Assembly (NCBI RefSeq): GCF_963966145.1
Contig: NC_091055.1
Coordinates: 2,294,001-2,358,000, forward strand
Reading direction: 5' to 3'
Length of the DNA stretch: 64,000 bases
Source: Tenebrio molitor
Lineage: Eukaryota > Arthropoda > Insecta > Coleoptera > Tenebrionidae
Shown: positions 1 to 12,437 of the stretch, one piece after another
How the letters are laid out: the number at the start of each line of letters is the position of its first letter
Numbering within the stretch: the first letter of the stretch is position 1
Notes under the pieces: model-generated
The model's input: only the letters and a program-made list of their open reading frames with translations
The model's database searches: none
What the model was told of the DNA's origin: nothing
Position numbers and translations under genes: made by a program

Positions 1-3000
1 CGGCGTTGCCGGTTCTACCAGAACCAATCAATACCGAGCGGCACTTAGCGGGTTAGATGGTAGCCGGCAACACGGCAACGTTTCGCCAACACAACAGCGA
101 GAGGCCTAGGCCGAGGCTCAGCGCTCCGTAGGCCGAGCGAGGCACGCGGTGCTTAATACGCAGGCCATGGCGGCGGCAAACAACTCCGACTACGTCGCCA
201 CATCAACTTGCCAACTCCCATTCCCATCAACGCAACGCATCAACAGACAAAAACGACGATACGGCACGACACCGCAACATAAATTCATTTCACCACCCCT
301 ACCCACTCCTACCTACGGTGCACCACACGCCACCCTCGCCGGTCAAATTCGACTCGAAAATCGTACAGACTCCCGGAGCAGATTCGCGATGACGGCTGTC
401 CGAACTGAACGATCGGTACATCAATCAAACCGCTTCAACGGAAACGCAACTTTCTGTAACGTCATCTCACGCAAATAAACACCCGTAACCTCAAACATGA
501 CAGCACAAACAAAAATTAAATCGCCCTATCGTAAAAGAACGTCGTCGTCGTCGTCGTTACCCGGTCGACCCCAGACACTCTCCACCCGGTTGCTCAAAGT
601 CGCAACCCACGATGCGAACGAGCCACTCGCATTTCATTACAATTAATACTATTCTCGTTACACACACGTAGTACAATCTTCGTCAACTTAAATGGCAAGC
701 CGATTAACATATTGGAACAAACCAAAAATGGAAGTGTCGGTGAACAACTGTAAACACTTTTACGACAACCGTGTTCTCCACAAAATCACCTTATATGATC
801 CTTTTATCTGCGGGATAAACTCGTAAAATTAATTAATTAATCGCACACGAACGTTTTCATTGTTGACTGAATTTGTAATTTTATCAGACCTACTCGTATC
901 TTTGATGTTCAAGATTCAGATCGACCAGATGGATCGTAATATGTACACGTACATATTTTAAATCCTACTGTTTATCAATTTTAATTAAAATCGTTACGCT
1001 CGGCGATTACTCACCGGCTGTCATATCGAGAAAACTTAATCCGCGTTGCACGTACCGAGGGGGTAAAAAAATAAAGAAAAAGGACCGAACGGAACGGGAA
1101 GTTGGCGAAAGAAAATGCGATCATTAATTGCGTTTACAATTAAATTAAATTGAGGGCGAGGTGGCGGCGGCACCGGTCCGTCCGTTCGAATAAAATTACA
1201 CGTGATGTCATCTGATGGTCCACTCTGAATAATTCAATTTACGTAGTATTTGTAAGATAAACAACGAAAAAGTGAATGGATTGATGACGCCAATATTAAT
1301 AAGTTTTCAGTCACGTCATGACTACGTAATATGTATACTCTCCCGTTTGTACAAAAAAAAAAACGAGCCCACTTTCATGCAGGACGTTGATGAACCAGCC
1401 AGTTCCTTGGAACTGTACTTCTATTGATGTTGTTAACATTTAGAACGGGAAGATTGATTAGTTGATTACACAAAGAAACGAGTGTATTTTCCGCTGATTA
1501 CCTCGATATATAAGCTTTTCATCTGTTTTCATGCCAGCATTCAATTATCTAAATAATTTCGCTATTTATGAAGTTACAAATTATGCACCAACTTGATGAA
1601 GCTGCAACTCCTTTCGATTCTTTGTGCCGCTAGATCGATTAAAAAAAACATACAATTTTATAATACCGTTCACATATCAAAAGATGGGAAACACACATCA
1701 ATAGAAGGTTTAAAAATGAAAGAAAAAATAGCCAACCAGGAAAATATTTAATTTATCAACGAACGGATTCCGGGTTGAAACGACACAAACAAACCTCGTT
1801 TTCAAACAACTCGGAATACAAACGTTCAAATTCGGTAACGTCCATTTCTTTCTTGCGCAGAAAAACAAATTTCATTGTCCACCTGCCGTTTTTCTTTTAA
1901 TCCAAAAAAAAAATGCATTTTACATTACTTACTTGTCGACTTATTGTTCATGCATGCGCTCCTTTACATCCTCTGAATTGTTGAACGACAATGTAATGTT
2001 GGTCATTACTGATTAGTGATTATGTACTTGTATTCGTACACTTTCACTTATGTCAAAAAAACTATTTTTATTATCTGGCGACTTCACACTTTATCGAAAA
2101 TAGTGCAAATATTTAATGAGTGGCACCCATAAAAACACATATTTTTATTATGCCGATAGTGTTCCAGTTTATTATACATACATCATAATAACTCTTAATA
2201 ACTAATAAAGGTGAAAACAAACACGGTGCAAACCATCCCGTTTCCACTAATAACTGGATCGTTCACCCCGGGATAAATTCCTCGTTTAGTGAACAATGTA
2301 TAAGTTATTGTTGTAACTGCACGGCGAATTAAAGACGTTTTAATGACACATTTGATTAAGATTCAAAATTATTTACGCAAATTGTTTTTCAAAGAAAACA
2401 CACACGTACCGCACATACTAAAACTGTAACTAAAAGTTAGCGTTTTTAATACTAAACAAAAGGTTCAAATCGATAATGGGGATAATTGACCATTTAGTTG
2501 CCATTAAATGTTAAACATTGTCGCCTATATCCAACAACAATCGTAATGCGGTTTGACATGCATTAACTTTAACCGTTCGTCATAAATTAATATCATTTTC
2601 TATAATTCGGTGAATAATTTTCTTCCGACTGACATGTCATTTACTTTATTAGATATTAATTTAAAACTCGAAATATCAACAACAGGCAATAAACAAGGAA
2701 ATACACTCAAAAAAAAAAAATCCATTACGCATCCGTAATAATGAAAGTGGAAATTCCGATACCACCGAAAATAATTTTGTTCCATTATTATACCTCCAGT
2801 TAGCATTTTCTAATCAAAACCTTGATGAAAATTGATGTCAACCACCGGTATAAATACATTAGAGGAAGTCATTCTAGCTTAGATTACTTCAGGAGATGAA
2901 ACTCGATTATTAACCGGGAGTTGACAATGTAACGCCGGAGAACAGGTATTGGAATTGTTATTACATCACAACATGTTTAAAAAATCCGGAACGAAGGTTT

Positions 3001-3923
3001 TCAGATGTGACAGTTTACAATAATTATTCGACTATAAAACCACATTTAACCCGGTTTTGTAAATTCTACGGTGGCAGTGGCGTACACTTTCACCCTTAAA
3101 TGTCGAGTTAATAATCCCTGTAAAAGTCGGAATAATGTGATACCTAAAGGTTTTATTTGGTAAACTCGTACGGAAAGCAGCTATCGCCTTTTAAAACGGG
3201 TGAGACTTTAACCCTCGTTATGGTTTATTGCCGATACGAAACTTTTCCATTTTAAGCAATGTTTATGGATTTATGGTTAAACTCTGGGGTGTATTCGAAA
3301 GTTTATTAATAGATTCGACGTATGGATTTGGTAATTGCGTTTATAGTCTACTCGGAACGAGTCTCGTTTTGTTCTTTTTCGATTTTGAATTCGACATGAT
3401 TGATGTGTTTTGTTTTTGGATGTGTTTATGTCGAAGCCATAACAATGTGTAACTATACAACGGGAATATCATTAAAAGTAGATTACGAGAGATGAGTGTA
3501 GATAAATATAAATTGTAAGTGATAACATCCATCGGGATTGTGTGTTTGAATTGTAAATGACGTACATGAAAAATGCAGAGGAAAGTAAATTTCAATGTAA
3601 ATATGGAGAGAGAAAGAGAGAGAGAGAGAGAGATGTGGTGCACGTTGGATCGGTGCACTTGTTTATTTATTACGTTGTGTATTCGGGTAAATTCTCGAAC
3701 GCGTCACTAATTGAGATATTATGCATATAATTGGAGTCCCCACCATCGGGAGACCCACCCCACCCACAACAAAAACACGTGCTGTCTACATCGTCGGATC
3801 ATAAAGGTCAAGAGCGCGGTTAATTATATCGCTCTGTTACGTAACAGTTTATCATAATGTAAGAACGGAACACGCGGGAACCACAATCGTCGACTTCCCC
3901 TTCGTCCGAGGGGTGACACTTAC
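1..3923 (-). other. osa intron 2 (part)
   Basis: AT-rich intronic DNA with no supported exon. The first 200 bases and 530-620 are GC/CpG-rich, including a CGT triplet run near 540. A GA-rich microsatellite lies at 3606-3632. The open frame on the plus strand at 149-478 has no recognisable domain and no splice context that supports it. Confidence 0.5.
3606..3632. repeat. GA microsatellite
   Basis: Near-pure GA dinucleotide tract with one interruption, in osa intron 2. Confidence 0.9.
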
Positions 3924-4208
3924 CGCCGCATCAGGTGCGTGTGCGTTCGGGGTGGTCGGCTGCGCCGGCCTGCTCGGGAAACCCTGGTGCTGAGGCTGCT
4001 GCTGCTGGTGTTGGGGGCTGGGCGGCAGGCCGGGCCCGGGGGAATGACTGGGGGGCTGCGGCGAGGGCTGGCTCGCCGGAGCCGAGGTGTTCGGCGGCCC
4101 GGGGCTGCCGGGACCGTGCTGGCCGGACACCGGAGGCCCGGCCCACCCCGACCGGCTTTCCCCGTAGCCGGGGCTCGGTGCCGAGCCGCCGCTGTAAGCT
4201 GGCGATAG
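3924..4208 (-). CDS. osa: Osa/ARID1 coding exon 2 (partial gene, runs off left edge)
   Basis: Second coding exon of osa. A polypyrimidine/AG acceptor (TTTTTTTTGCAG) precedes 4208 and a GTAAGT donor follows 3924. The exon is 285 nt, phase 0 at both ends, so it joins exon 1 without changing frame. It encodes 95 residues rich in Pro, Gly, Ser and Gln, with a short run of five glutamines and repeated PGP/SPGP units, as expected for the disordered N-terminal half of Osa/ARID1. It has no catalytic motif. The next exon must lie left of position 1, because no spliceable open frame was found on the minus strand between 1 and 3923. Exon membership is inferred from phase, strand, composition and order. 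Confidence 0.75.
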
Positions 4209-6739
4209 CTGCAAAAAAAATTACGTCAATTGCCGAAAACTAGCACGACCCGGACTGATCGGGGGGAGGAACGACTGCGATTGTTGCTAAACACGAGAGG
4301 GGTCGGGGAACGTACAATAGGTCCCGTTGACCTACCGCAACACATTCCGCAATACAAGTTCGACTTTCTGACGCTCATAAATCACCATGCTATTCGGAGG
4401 ACAAAGTGCACATTTAAATTATCACACTCTATTTCCCGACTAACCATTAAACGTCGCGTTATTAGCACAATAAAACTGACGTCACATAGCGCAAAACGTA
4501 CCGACCACTCGTGCTGGACTTGGACCTTTGGGTAACGCCGTAACCAAACAAAAATTTACGTTTTTCGATCCCCAAAGTGAAGTCTACGTGAACGACTCGA
4601 AAATTCCCAGCTTTAAACTTTTCATATGTAGGAAGAAACCTTCCCATAAAGTCGCACTCGAATGTTAAACCATCCGAATCGATAAACTATAAGAGACAGC
4701 AACAACTTCCGAACATTCTACAGCTTCACGACATAACTCTAACCGACAGAAAATTTCATGATACAGGAATCAAACAAATCTGATTTGCATCCGTTCAGAT
4801 CAGAAATGTTTCTGTTTCAAATCTGGCGACTCCTCTCTGACACTTGCTTCTACACCCGTGTATATATAATTTCTTCCATCCACCCTCAGCGCGTTTTTCC
4901 CGTCGAACGAAAATTTCAAATGATATGTTGTGATATATACTAGGATATATTGATATATACCATCTAATATCATCCTTCAGCGCGAAATCACGTACGTGCT
5001 TTTTTTGCATCAAAACTTCCAAGTGCGCCAACTTTGACAAACAAAAAAATAATAATAAAGGCAAACCGTGAACGTTATCGCCTCCGCCGATTCAATTATA
5101 ATTGCTTTCAAATTAACCCCCGAACTCGTGACTGCCGTTTCTGCAGGCGCCCAATGTTACACCCCCAATTATATTTCACAAACGCCAGTTACGATGAGAT
5201 CAAAAGTTTTTTTATCAATGAAATCGTAGTACTCGCAATACAGTTGTTGTTTCCAGTCGTGTTAAAAAATAACGAGCATTTGAAGTCGATTACTGAACTG
5301 GGTGATCTTCCATCCGTAACTCAATACTATATTTAAAGGAGTGGACGGCGATAAATAACCATAAATGTGCTGATTCCTCTTTAGTCCGCTTCCAGTTTCT
5401 CAGCTGATGGGACAAGTACACTCGAACAAACGACATCGTAAATGAAAAAATACGGTGGATTTTAAAACCGCAGAACTGCTGCCGTTCTTTATTGATATTT
5501 TACTCCGCCCATTAATGCAGTTAGAGCAATTAAGATTACAAAACGTTAGACCCAATGTAAACACAATTCCGGTGCAATGAAACGATGATGATAAAAGTGA
5601 CGCAACTAATTCAAGTTTACACTGCTGTTACTCGAAGTAAAACAACGAAATAAGTTTTTACATTTGCACATTTTTGTTAAATTTGGACCCATTTATAATA
5701 AAAATTCGTTCGCGATATGGTCGAAATTTATTCAGAAATTATGTTAATCTGACTTTTGTATCATATCCTACTTGCTTAATTATTATTATAATTAGAGAAT
5801 AGGTAAAAAAACAACTGATACATAAATCAAAAAGAAAGTTCGCCGTCGTGTATTACAATTATTTAAATAAAATCAGATAGCATAAATCCGAAATACTTTA
5901 CAATGAAAAGGTAAATAAATACTCGTGTGTATTATTTATTGCAAATATAATTTCTAGTATTTCCTATTTGCGATATCGTTATTCCGTAACCATTGTTATT
6001 ATAAATAAGCTATAAATAACCGCTGTTGACTCAGATCATTAACGAATTTTGTCTGGTACATGGGCAGACGATTTTGCAAAATAAGACCGTTTGGCGTCCG
6101 GATTAAAGTGTACGTAAGAAAATACGTTTAGGTTGTGGTTGATTCTCTTGAAAGAACGGAAGAAAAACCAATTTATCGATGTTGGAACGAATTGTCGGTG
6201 AATGTTGAAAAGTTAAGACAAAAGAAAGGATGATGATGTGGAAAGGATCCATTGGCAATCGTCGATCCAGGTCACGATGGAGAAAAGGCCGAGGAGCGAC
6301 CGAAAAGCATCCAGCTTAGGGGGGTTGAAGGGCGGGTATATGTGGGAGTACGGGAACCGTTTGACGTCACATTTGCGACACGTCAGCTGATTGCATAATA
6401 ACAAAGTGGGCGGTGCGGTAATCGTATGTCAGAGCAAGTTCAAGGACGGACTTAGCATGTTTAGATACACTTCAACAATTAACAAATATATGCACCGTCG
6501 TGTCGTCCGAGTGTCTTCCGCCGGATCGGCGAGGACCCGGTCGGTCAGTTCGTAGCGAACGCAAAACCGAAAACCCGATTTTGCAATTACACCGTCGCCG
6601 GATTCAGGTTTCTAGCATGAGGGGGTCATGAGGGAGAACGGCACGTGGAAGTTTCGATTCCCGCAGACGCTCGCTTTTTCCTGCCATGTTTCAATTTAGG
6701 AGAAAGCGACGTGGGGTTGGTGCGGTGCGAGCGACTTAC
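4209..6739 (-). other. osa intron 1
   Basis: About 2.5 kb between the two osa coding exons, bounded by a GTAAGT donor and a TTTGCAG acceptor on the minus strand. The sequence is AT-rich. Open frames at 4230-4535, 4795-5064 and 5034-5336 look random: no domain, no coding-like codon use. Confidence 0.6.
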
Positions 6740-7444
6740 CGTGGGCTGGTTTCGGTAAGGTGCTGGTGGAACACCCGGTGCGGGTGCCGGAGGTGTTCCG
6801 TAAGTGGCCAGCGACTTCTGAGGCGGCCATCCCTGATTGTAGGGCTGCTCGGGGTGGCCGTAGCTGTTCTGGTAGCGATGCGGGGGCATCGGGTTGGTGC
6901 TTTGCAGCAGCTGGTTGAGCGTGGGGGTCGGCCCGGTGGGCTGCGAGAGGGCCTGCCCCGATACGAAGCGCTGGGGATAAGGAGCCCCGGGCGCCTGCTT
7001 GGGGCCCCCGAAGGCCTGCCGCGGGCCGAACGCGTGGACGCCGCCTTCGGCGCTGTTGTGCACGTCCCTGGCGTACGGGAAACCGTAGCCGTGGCCGTCG
7101 GCGGGGGGGCCCTCAACGGGGTAGGCGCCCTCGGGGGGCGCGCTGCCGGGCCCCGGTTCGGCATCGCCGGAGCCCGGATCTGGCGCAGGGGCCGCAGGAG
7201 GCCCCGTGCTGGCGGCGGTTGGACCGCCGCCGCTTCCGTCCGGGCGATATTGACTCATTTCAGTGACGAGGTTTTTGCCGCCGGTGTTTTTCGTCTTGGC
7301 GATCGCTACACCGCCACTTCCGCGAACACCACTCTTATCGGTCCCATTTTGCAACAAGGAATTCCGCACGTTCAGATGCTGATCCGGCTGCACTTTCTCA
7401 CAATTCACGTCATTTTGTTGCTTTTCGGCCTGCGTTGCAGCCAT
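6740..7444 (-). CDS. osa: Osa/ARID1 (BAF250) N-terminal coding exon 1
   Basis: First coding exon of an Osa/ARID1-type subunit of the SWI/SNF (BAP/BAF) chromatin remodeller, a nuclear protein. It starts with ATG at 7444-7442 and ends at a consensus donor (GTAAGT) after 6740, in phase 0: 235 codons. The protein is low-complexity, rich in Pro, Gly, Gln and Ala. It carries the family's conserved segment GPTPTLNQLLQSTNP followed by HRYQNSY (around residues 175-195), which matches the segment I know from fly Osa and ARID1A/B. The ARID DNA-binding domain is not in the window; it should lie in exons beyond the left edge. The exon is GC-rich against AT-rich flanks, so antisense frames stay open for up to 272 codons; these are shadows. 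Identification rests mainly on the GPTPTLN block. Known family role: promoter and enhancer targeting of the remodeller. Confidence 0.85.
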
Positions 7445-8710
7445 GTTAAGAAAAACGGCTGCGATCTAGCACGGCCGATCGTTGCCAACACCCCGCCGTT
7501 ATAGTCAGCAACGGATGCTTTCCTTCATTTTGGGAGCCCGACTCGCACCCGGGTCCTAGTAAACACATACTAGATTACTCACTTTACCACTTTTCCGATT
7601 CTGTAAATAAATAACGCCACCAAACTTTTTGAATAATCCAAAATGATGGACACATCTGACACACACAACTTAATTCCGTATCTACTCCAATAACACGAAA
7701 GGAGGTTATGGGTAAAGGTTCGATTCCTACGCCAACATATTATCTTGTAATTAACGCATTTCTAACACACATGCATTACAAGTACGGCAAATGTAACTCA
7801 CCAATACTATTCTTCATCCATACTTCAAAAAAAAAGTATTCTATGATCACCTTAAACACCTACAAAAATCACAAAAACTCAGATCTACTTTTCGCCATAC
7901 TTGCGCTTACACCACAGTGGCGCTGTTTTCCACAGCCGACTTCGAAACGCGCGGATTTTTCACAGTCGACAGTGTACGCGCGAAATTTAAAATTATACAA
8001 TTCGATCAAAATAACATACCCGTACATCCCGTATACTATTCTCAGACAATATTTCGACCACTAATTAACACTTACCCCAAAACTTGCGTTACGTTTTCCT
8101 GCCGACAAAATCAAACGGTCAAACACGCAATGCTGAAATGTGTTATCATTAAAACAAACACATGAAAATTTTACTGTACTTTATTTTGTTAATGTAAAAC
8201 CAAATCATCTGTTAAAAAATTACAATACATAGTTGCTGAACAATGAGAATAAATTTGAACAAGTACCTGAACCACCAAAAACAAACATATAAAATATGGC
8301 ATTTTTTGATCAGTAAAAATGAATGGTACAGGTCGAAAATTCAACAACATACAACACAATTTGACCGTTAACCGTATTCAAAAAAGTCACCTAACGAATA
8401 TATAAATACAAAAATTGTGACGCAATGGCAATTAAAATATCCTACAAAGTGCAAAAACGTTCTCTTGAATAAGCAATAAATCTCGATGTCAATACAATAA
8501 GAATAACAGCTATTAAAACTATATCAATAAAATTTTGATTTAATGAATCATTAAATAATTGTAAACACGTTGTAAATTCATAACCATGTTAAGATTTAGT
8601 AAGTAAACTATAAGAATTCGATAATATCACACAATTATTAAAATCATGTTATGAGAAAACACATGTTTTAACCAACACAAGCTGTATCATACAAAGGAAG
8701 ATCGCGACTA
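7445..8710. other. osa promoter/5' UTR and katanin 3' region
   Basis: Intergenic between the 5' end of osa and the 3' end of katanin, both on the minus strand. The stretch just upstream of 7444 should hold the osa 5' UTR and promoter; no clear TATA box was seen. The part from 8710 down to about 8170 is probably the katanin 3' UTR: TTTATT near 8180 is an AATAAA signal on the minus strand. No other gene was found. Confidence 0.45.
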
Positions 8711-10794
8711 TCATGAGGAACCGAATTCGTTCATCCATTTTTCATACTTATCCAAATCTTCCTTTGATACGCTCTTATTATTTTTCAGTAAAGCTTCCTC
8801 AAAGTCTCTATTTGTGACAGGCAAATCTAACTCTTCTTTGGGCAACTGCTTGATCTGATCTGGTTTCAAACCGTAAATTTTGCGTCTCATTGACATCATA
8901 GACGCATCTCGGCAAACATTTGTTATATCCGCCCCCGAAAATCCATCCAGCTTTTCGGCGATGTCGCTTAAGTTCACGTCAGGATCTAGCTTCACTTCTC
9001 TCAGATTTATCTTCAAAAGCGCTTCTCTACCCTCTTGGGTGGGCAACGGTATGTAAATACGTTTTTCTAGACGTCTTCTGAGCGCTTCGTCAATGTCCCA
9101 CGGAAAATTTGTGGCAGCGAGTACCATCACGACTTTTCCTGGCTCGTCGTTGTTCGCCGTTATTCCATCCATCTGGACCAACAACTCAGATTTCACTCTC
9201 CTGGATGCTTCATGTTCAGATTCTGAACCTCTTCGAGAACATAGCGAATCTATTTCGTCGATAAAAATTGTGCTAGGGGCGTAAAATCGCGCCTGAAAAA
9301 GAGTTTAAATTTATTTTAATAAAGCGCAAGATGATAAAAACCTATTTTTAATAAAAACAAGTTACACTGATGTAATTACGTTTAGACGCATAAATACGCA
9401 CGCCTGAAAAAGAGTTTAAACATATTTTAATAAAGCGCAAGATGATAAAAACCTATTTTTACTAAAAACAAGTTACACTGATGTAATTACGTTTTGACGC
9501 ATAAATACGCACCATTTCAAACAAAAGTCGCACCATTTTCTCAGATTCACCTCTATACTTTGAAGTTAATGTTGATGAAGAAACATTAAAGAATGTTGTG
9601 CCACATTCTGTAGCCACAGCCTTAGCTAACATGGTCTTTCCAGTGCCTGGAGGGCCAACCATTAAAACACCCTTCCAGGGCCTTCTGATACCTGTAGCAA
9701 AATAATCACTGTTCTAAGCAAGCATTCAAGCATTTCCTAATAAATAATAAGTGGAGCAAACATTTGTTTGATATCAGGAATGAAGAAATATTAATCAACT
9801 GACCAAAATTAATTTTTAATTTTAATTTAATTAATTGCATAATTAAGGCTTAATAGCATTATCTATTATCTAAATAATACCTGTAAAAAATTCTGGCATC
9901 CACATTGGAAGAACTACAGCTTCTTCCAGCAGTCTCTTAGCTTCATGCAAATCAGCAATATCATCCCAACGAATATTAGGATTCTTTTGTACAATATCTC
10001 TCTCCAAAACATCAGCCAATTCTCTTTCCATCCCATGGCATTCAAATTTCTTCTCTTCCTCTTGTTCAACTTTTTCATTATTTTCCACATCTTTTTCTTT
10101 ATCTACTTTATTATTATCTGGATTTCTTTCTGACTTTGAAGAAGAAGGCCTCTCTTCCTTCTTTCCAGTTCTGACTGGTTTAACTTCTGACCTCCTAGCA
10201 GTATTTGAAGAACTTGCTCTAGAAGCTCCTTTCTTCATTTCAGGTTTTCTCACATTAGACAGCCTTGGTTTAGAAAAACTATTTCTGAAATTGTTAGGTT
10301 TAAAAATGTGTTCCACCTAATTTCACACAAACCTACCTTTGCATGTATCCATGATCCACAGGAGTTGGAGGTGGCCAAACATCAGGATCATTCTGAGCTG
10401 TTATGAAAGAATCTTCTGGCAAAATATCTCCATAATCTCTTACAGGTTCATCTCTTAATCTTCTAACACCTATAGGCACTTCCACATTTGTATCAACGCG
10501 CAATGTTTGTAACATTGACTTTAGAATCTTGATTTCATCATATTCAGAAGCAACTTTCTTTTGAACCTGCAAAAAATCTTGTTAACTGGAGCACAAACTC
10601 CCTTTTGTCAGAATTACTTGTTGCCACTTGTTTTTTCGTAACGGTTCTGGTATCATAAGAAGCAATTTGTTTATCATCTGAATGCACCCTTCATAATACA
10701 CCTCAGCACTTTCATAGTTTCCAAGCATTGTCATTTCTCGCGCCAGCGTTACATTATCACATATTTCCCTAACAGTAACAGCCATCACTACCAT
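8711..10794 (-). CDS. Kat60: Katanin p60 ATPase-containing subunit (KATNA1/Kat60)
   Basis: AAA ATPase that severs microtubules, acting with the p80 subunit in the cytoplasm, at spindle poles and in neurons. Five coding exons: 10794-10618, 10566-10337, 10284-9881, 9691-9513 and 9292-8711; introns of 51, 52, 189 and 220 nt; 523 residues, near the usual length of about 490. Residues 1-75 form the MIT-like N-terminal helices (REMTMLGNYESAEVYY, KNKWQQV). A charged linker follows, then the AAA core: Walker A GPPGTGKT at 283-290, Walker B IFIDEID at 339-345, and the arginine-finger region RRRLEKRIY. The C-terminal Vps4-type helix ends EKWMNEFGSS. In-frame ATGs at codons 1 and 4 are both possible starts. 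A consensus-like AG just 5' of the ATG suggests a 5' UTR intron. The last intron is an exact tandem duplication (see findings). It is head-to-head with the pseudouridine synthase. Confidence 0.95.
9291..9512. repeat. 111-bp tandem duplication forming the katanin intron 4
   Basis: Two adjacent copies, 9291-9401 and 9402-9512, differ at only about five positions. Read on the minus strand, each unit starts with the donor GTGCGT and ends with the acceptor TTTTTCAG plus the first two exon bases (GC). The annotated 220-nt intron (9512-9293) is therefore two copies of an ancestral intron of about 109 nt. Confidence 0.95.
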
Positions 10795-11165
10795 GCCTGA
10801 ATGTGGTCAAAAAATTTGCGGAAAAAATACTTCCTAAAAACGACATTAAATGTAGATGAGGCGCAACAAACCAATTTTCTAACACATGTTCAAACTTTTC
10901 CTTCAAATTGAGTTTTACTTGCAACACCTTGATTCAGTGTTAAATACGTGACATCAACGGTAACAAAAAAGAATAATTTCTTACTTTATTTGCACAGGAA
11001 TCCTATTTATAGTAGTAATGATAAAAATTATTTTGACGTATAGTAGTTATTTGACGTTTGACTATTGTGAGTGAAGATAGAAAGTTTTTATTGATAAAAA
11101 AAATTGTAACCAACGTATTTATATTTTCCCCTAAATAAACGGTGATGACAGCTAACCTCATTTAA
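10795..11165. promoter_or_regulatory. Divergent promoter region, katanin / pseudouridine synthase
   Basis: About 370 bp separates the two divergent start codons, so the genes probably share a promoter region. The sequence is AT-rich and no TATA box or CpG cluster stands out. Inferred from gene order only. Confidence 0.45.
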
Positions 11166-12164
11166 ATGTCACATCTGAAAATACTCTTATTTATTCATAA
11201 ATTTTGTTGTGCGATTTTGAATAAATTTATAATTTTATTTTTTAACAATTATAAAAATACGAGAATTTTGCACCAAAGTAAAAATTTTATAATCATCGAT
11301 AAAACATATGATTTGAAAATCAATAGCAACAATAAGAAAGAAGTAAATCAAATTCTCAGTAGTACTTAGTTGTTTGGAAAAAATAACTCGATTTTCTTAT
11401 TGTAGCAAACAATTCAAACTTTCATGAAAGAGAAGCTACCTTTATTAGCCTCAAACCATTTACATCATGAGTATTATTTTGTGCATCGTTTGGATTATTC
11501 CACAAGTGGTGTAATGTGCATACCAATTCACAAAGAAGCATGTCAAGTGGTATCTAAAGTCATTCAACAACGTCTGTGTAAAAAATACTATGTAGCACTT
11601 GTAAGGGGTTATCTGTCTTCAAATTTACTCGACCTGAATTTTTCAATAGGTTTCATATTATTCAAATTAATAAGGGAAATTAGGTAATCATGATTTACAG
11701 GTAGGGATGTGACAGTCCAAGAAATTGAAAAAATGTGTGCATCTGATGTTAATGGTAGAGGTGCCAGAACTTTAATTATTACTCTTGAACAGGGTCTATT
11801 TGACAACTATCCAGCAACCAAAGTTCTTGTAAGACCAATAACAGGAAGAAGACATCAAATAAGAGTGCACTGTTCTCATATTGGTCACACTATTGTAGGT
11901 GACTACACTTACAGCAACAGAAAAGATGTAAAACCTAACAGGATGTATCTACATTCATTGAGGTATTTTGTGATGGGTAGATCTCCATTGATAAATAAAT
12001 GTGGTTTCAGATTGGTCATTCCAAATAAAATCGAAGATATAAATGTAGAAACGGATGATCCGTTTACAGAAGAACATATTAGTCAGTGGAAACCATCGAC
12101 AAAATATTACAACTTATCAGAAGCATTTGAAAAAATTGACGATTGGTTTTTGAACAATGCATGA
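11166..12164 (+). CDS. RluA-family RNA pseudouridine synthase (RPUSD1-like)
   Basis: Pseudouridine synthase of the RluA family, isomerising uridine in RNA; closest in my recollection to metazoan RPUSD1. Three exons: 11166-11342, 11406-11649 and 11701-12164, with introns of 63 and 51 nt; 294 residues. The family signature HRLDYSTSG lies at 86-94, with the catalytic aspartate at about 89. Downstream motifs are KKYYVALVRG, then VRPITGRRHQIRVHCSHIGHTIVGDYTYS, which is given here only by its ends: the GRRHQIRVH core and GDYTY. The N-terminal segment ILHQSKNFIIIDK matches the usual start of the fold. The 30 residues before it are hydrophobic and Lys-rich, so either the first ATG adds a targeting or spurious extension, or an unseen 5' exon supplies the real start. 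A polyadenylation signal lies at 12253-12258. Specific RNA target unknown. Confidence 0.85.
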
Positions 12165-12437
12165 ATCAATTACTGACATAAAAATGACAATAACAATGTT
12201 AAATTCAAGTACGTTTTGTTTTATTTAATGTTGGACACGTCCGTGAAAAAACAATAAATTTTTTGAATACATATAAGTTTTGGTGTTTTTGTCGAGCGAG
12301 GTTGGCAACGGAAAATATCCCGTTCTCCTTGAAGTTGCATCTGGTCCCTAGCCCGAGTACTTTTTGGTATTCGCGATGGAAAAAGACTAAAAACTTATTA
12401 TTAGGTTATTTGCTGCTGAATGTGTAAATAGTGAATA

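Noticed and set aside
149..478. 109-codon plus-strand ORF
   Set aside because: No domain, no conserved-looking sequence, inside the osa intron.
3931..4243. Long frames on both strands over osa exon 2
   Set aside because: Shadows of a GC-rich low-complexity coding exon.
6686..7504. 272-codon plus-strand ORF
   Set aside because: Antisense shadow of the GC-rich osa exon 1; no domain, Arg/Gly-rich as expected for such shadows.
7717..7727. tRNA B-box match GGTTCGATTCC
   Set aside because: No A box, cloverleaf or acceptor-stem pairing around it.
10285..10336. Possible 20-nt intron in katanin (GTAGG...TTAG)
   Set aside because: Too short to splice; the acceptor TTTCAG 32 nt further gives a normal 52-nt intron in correct frame.
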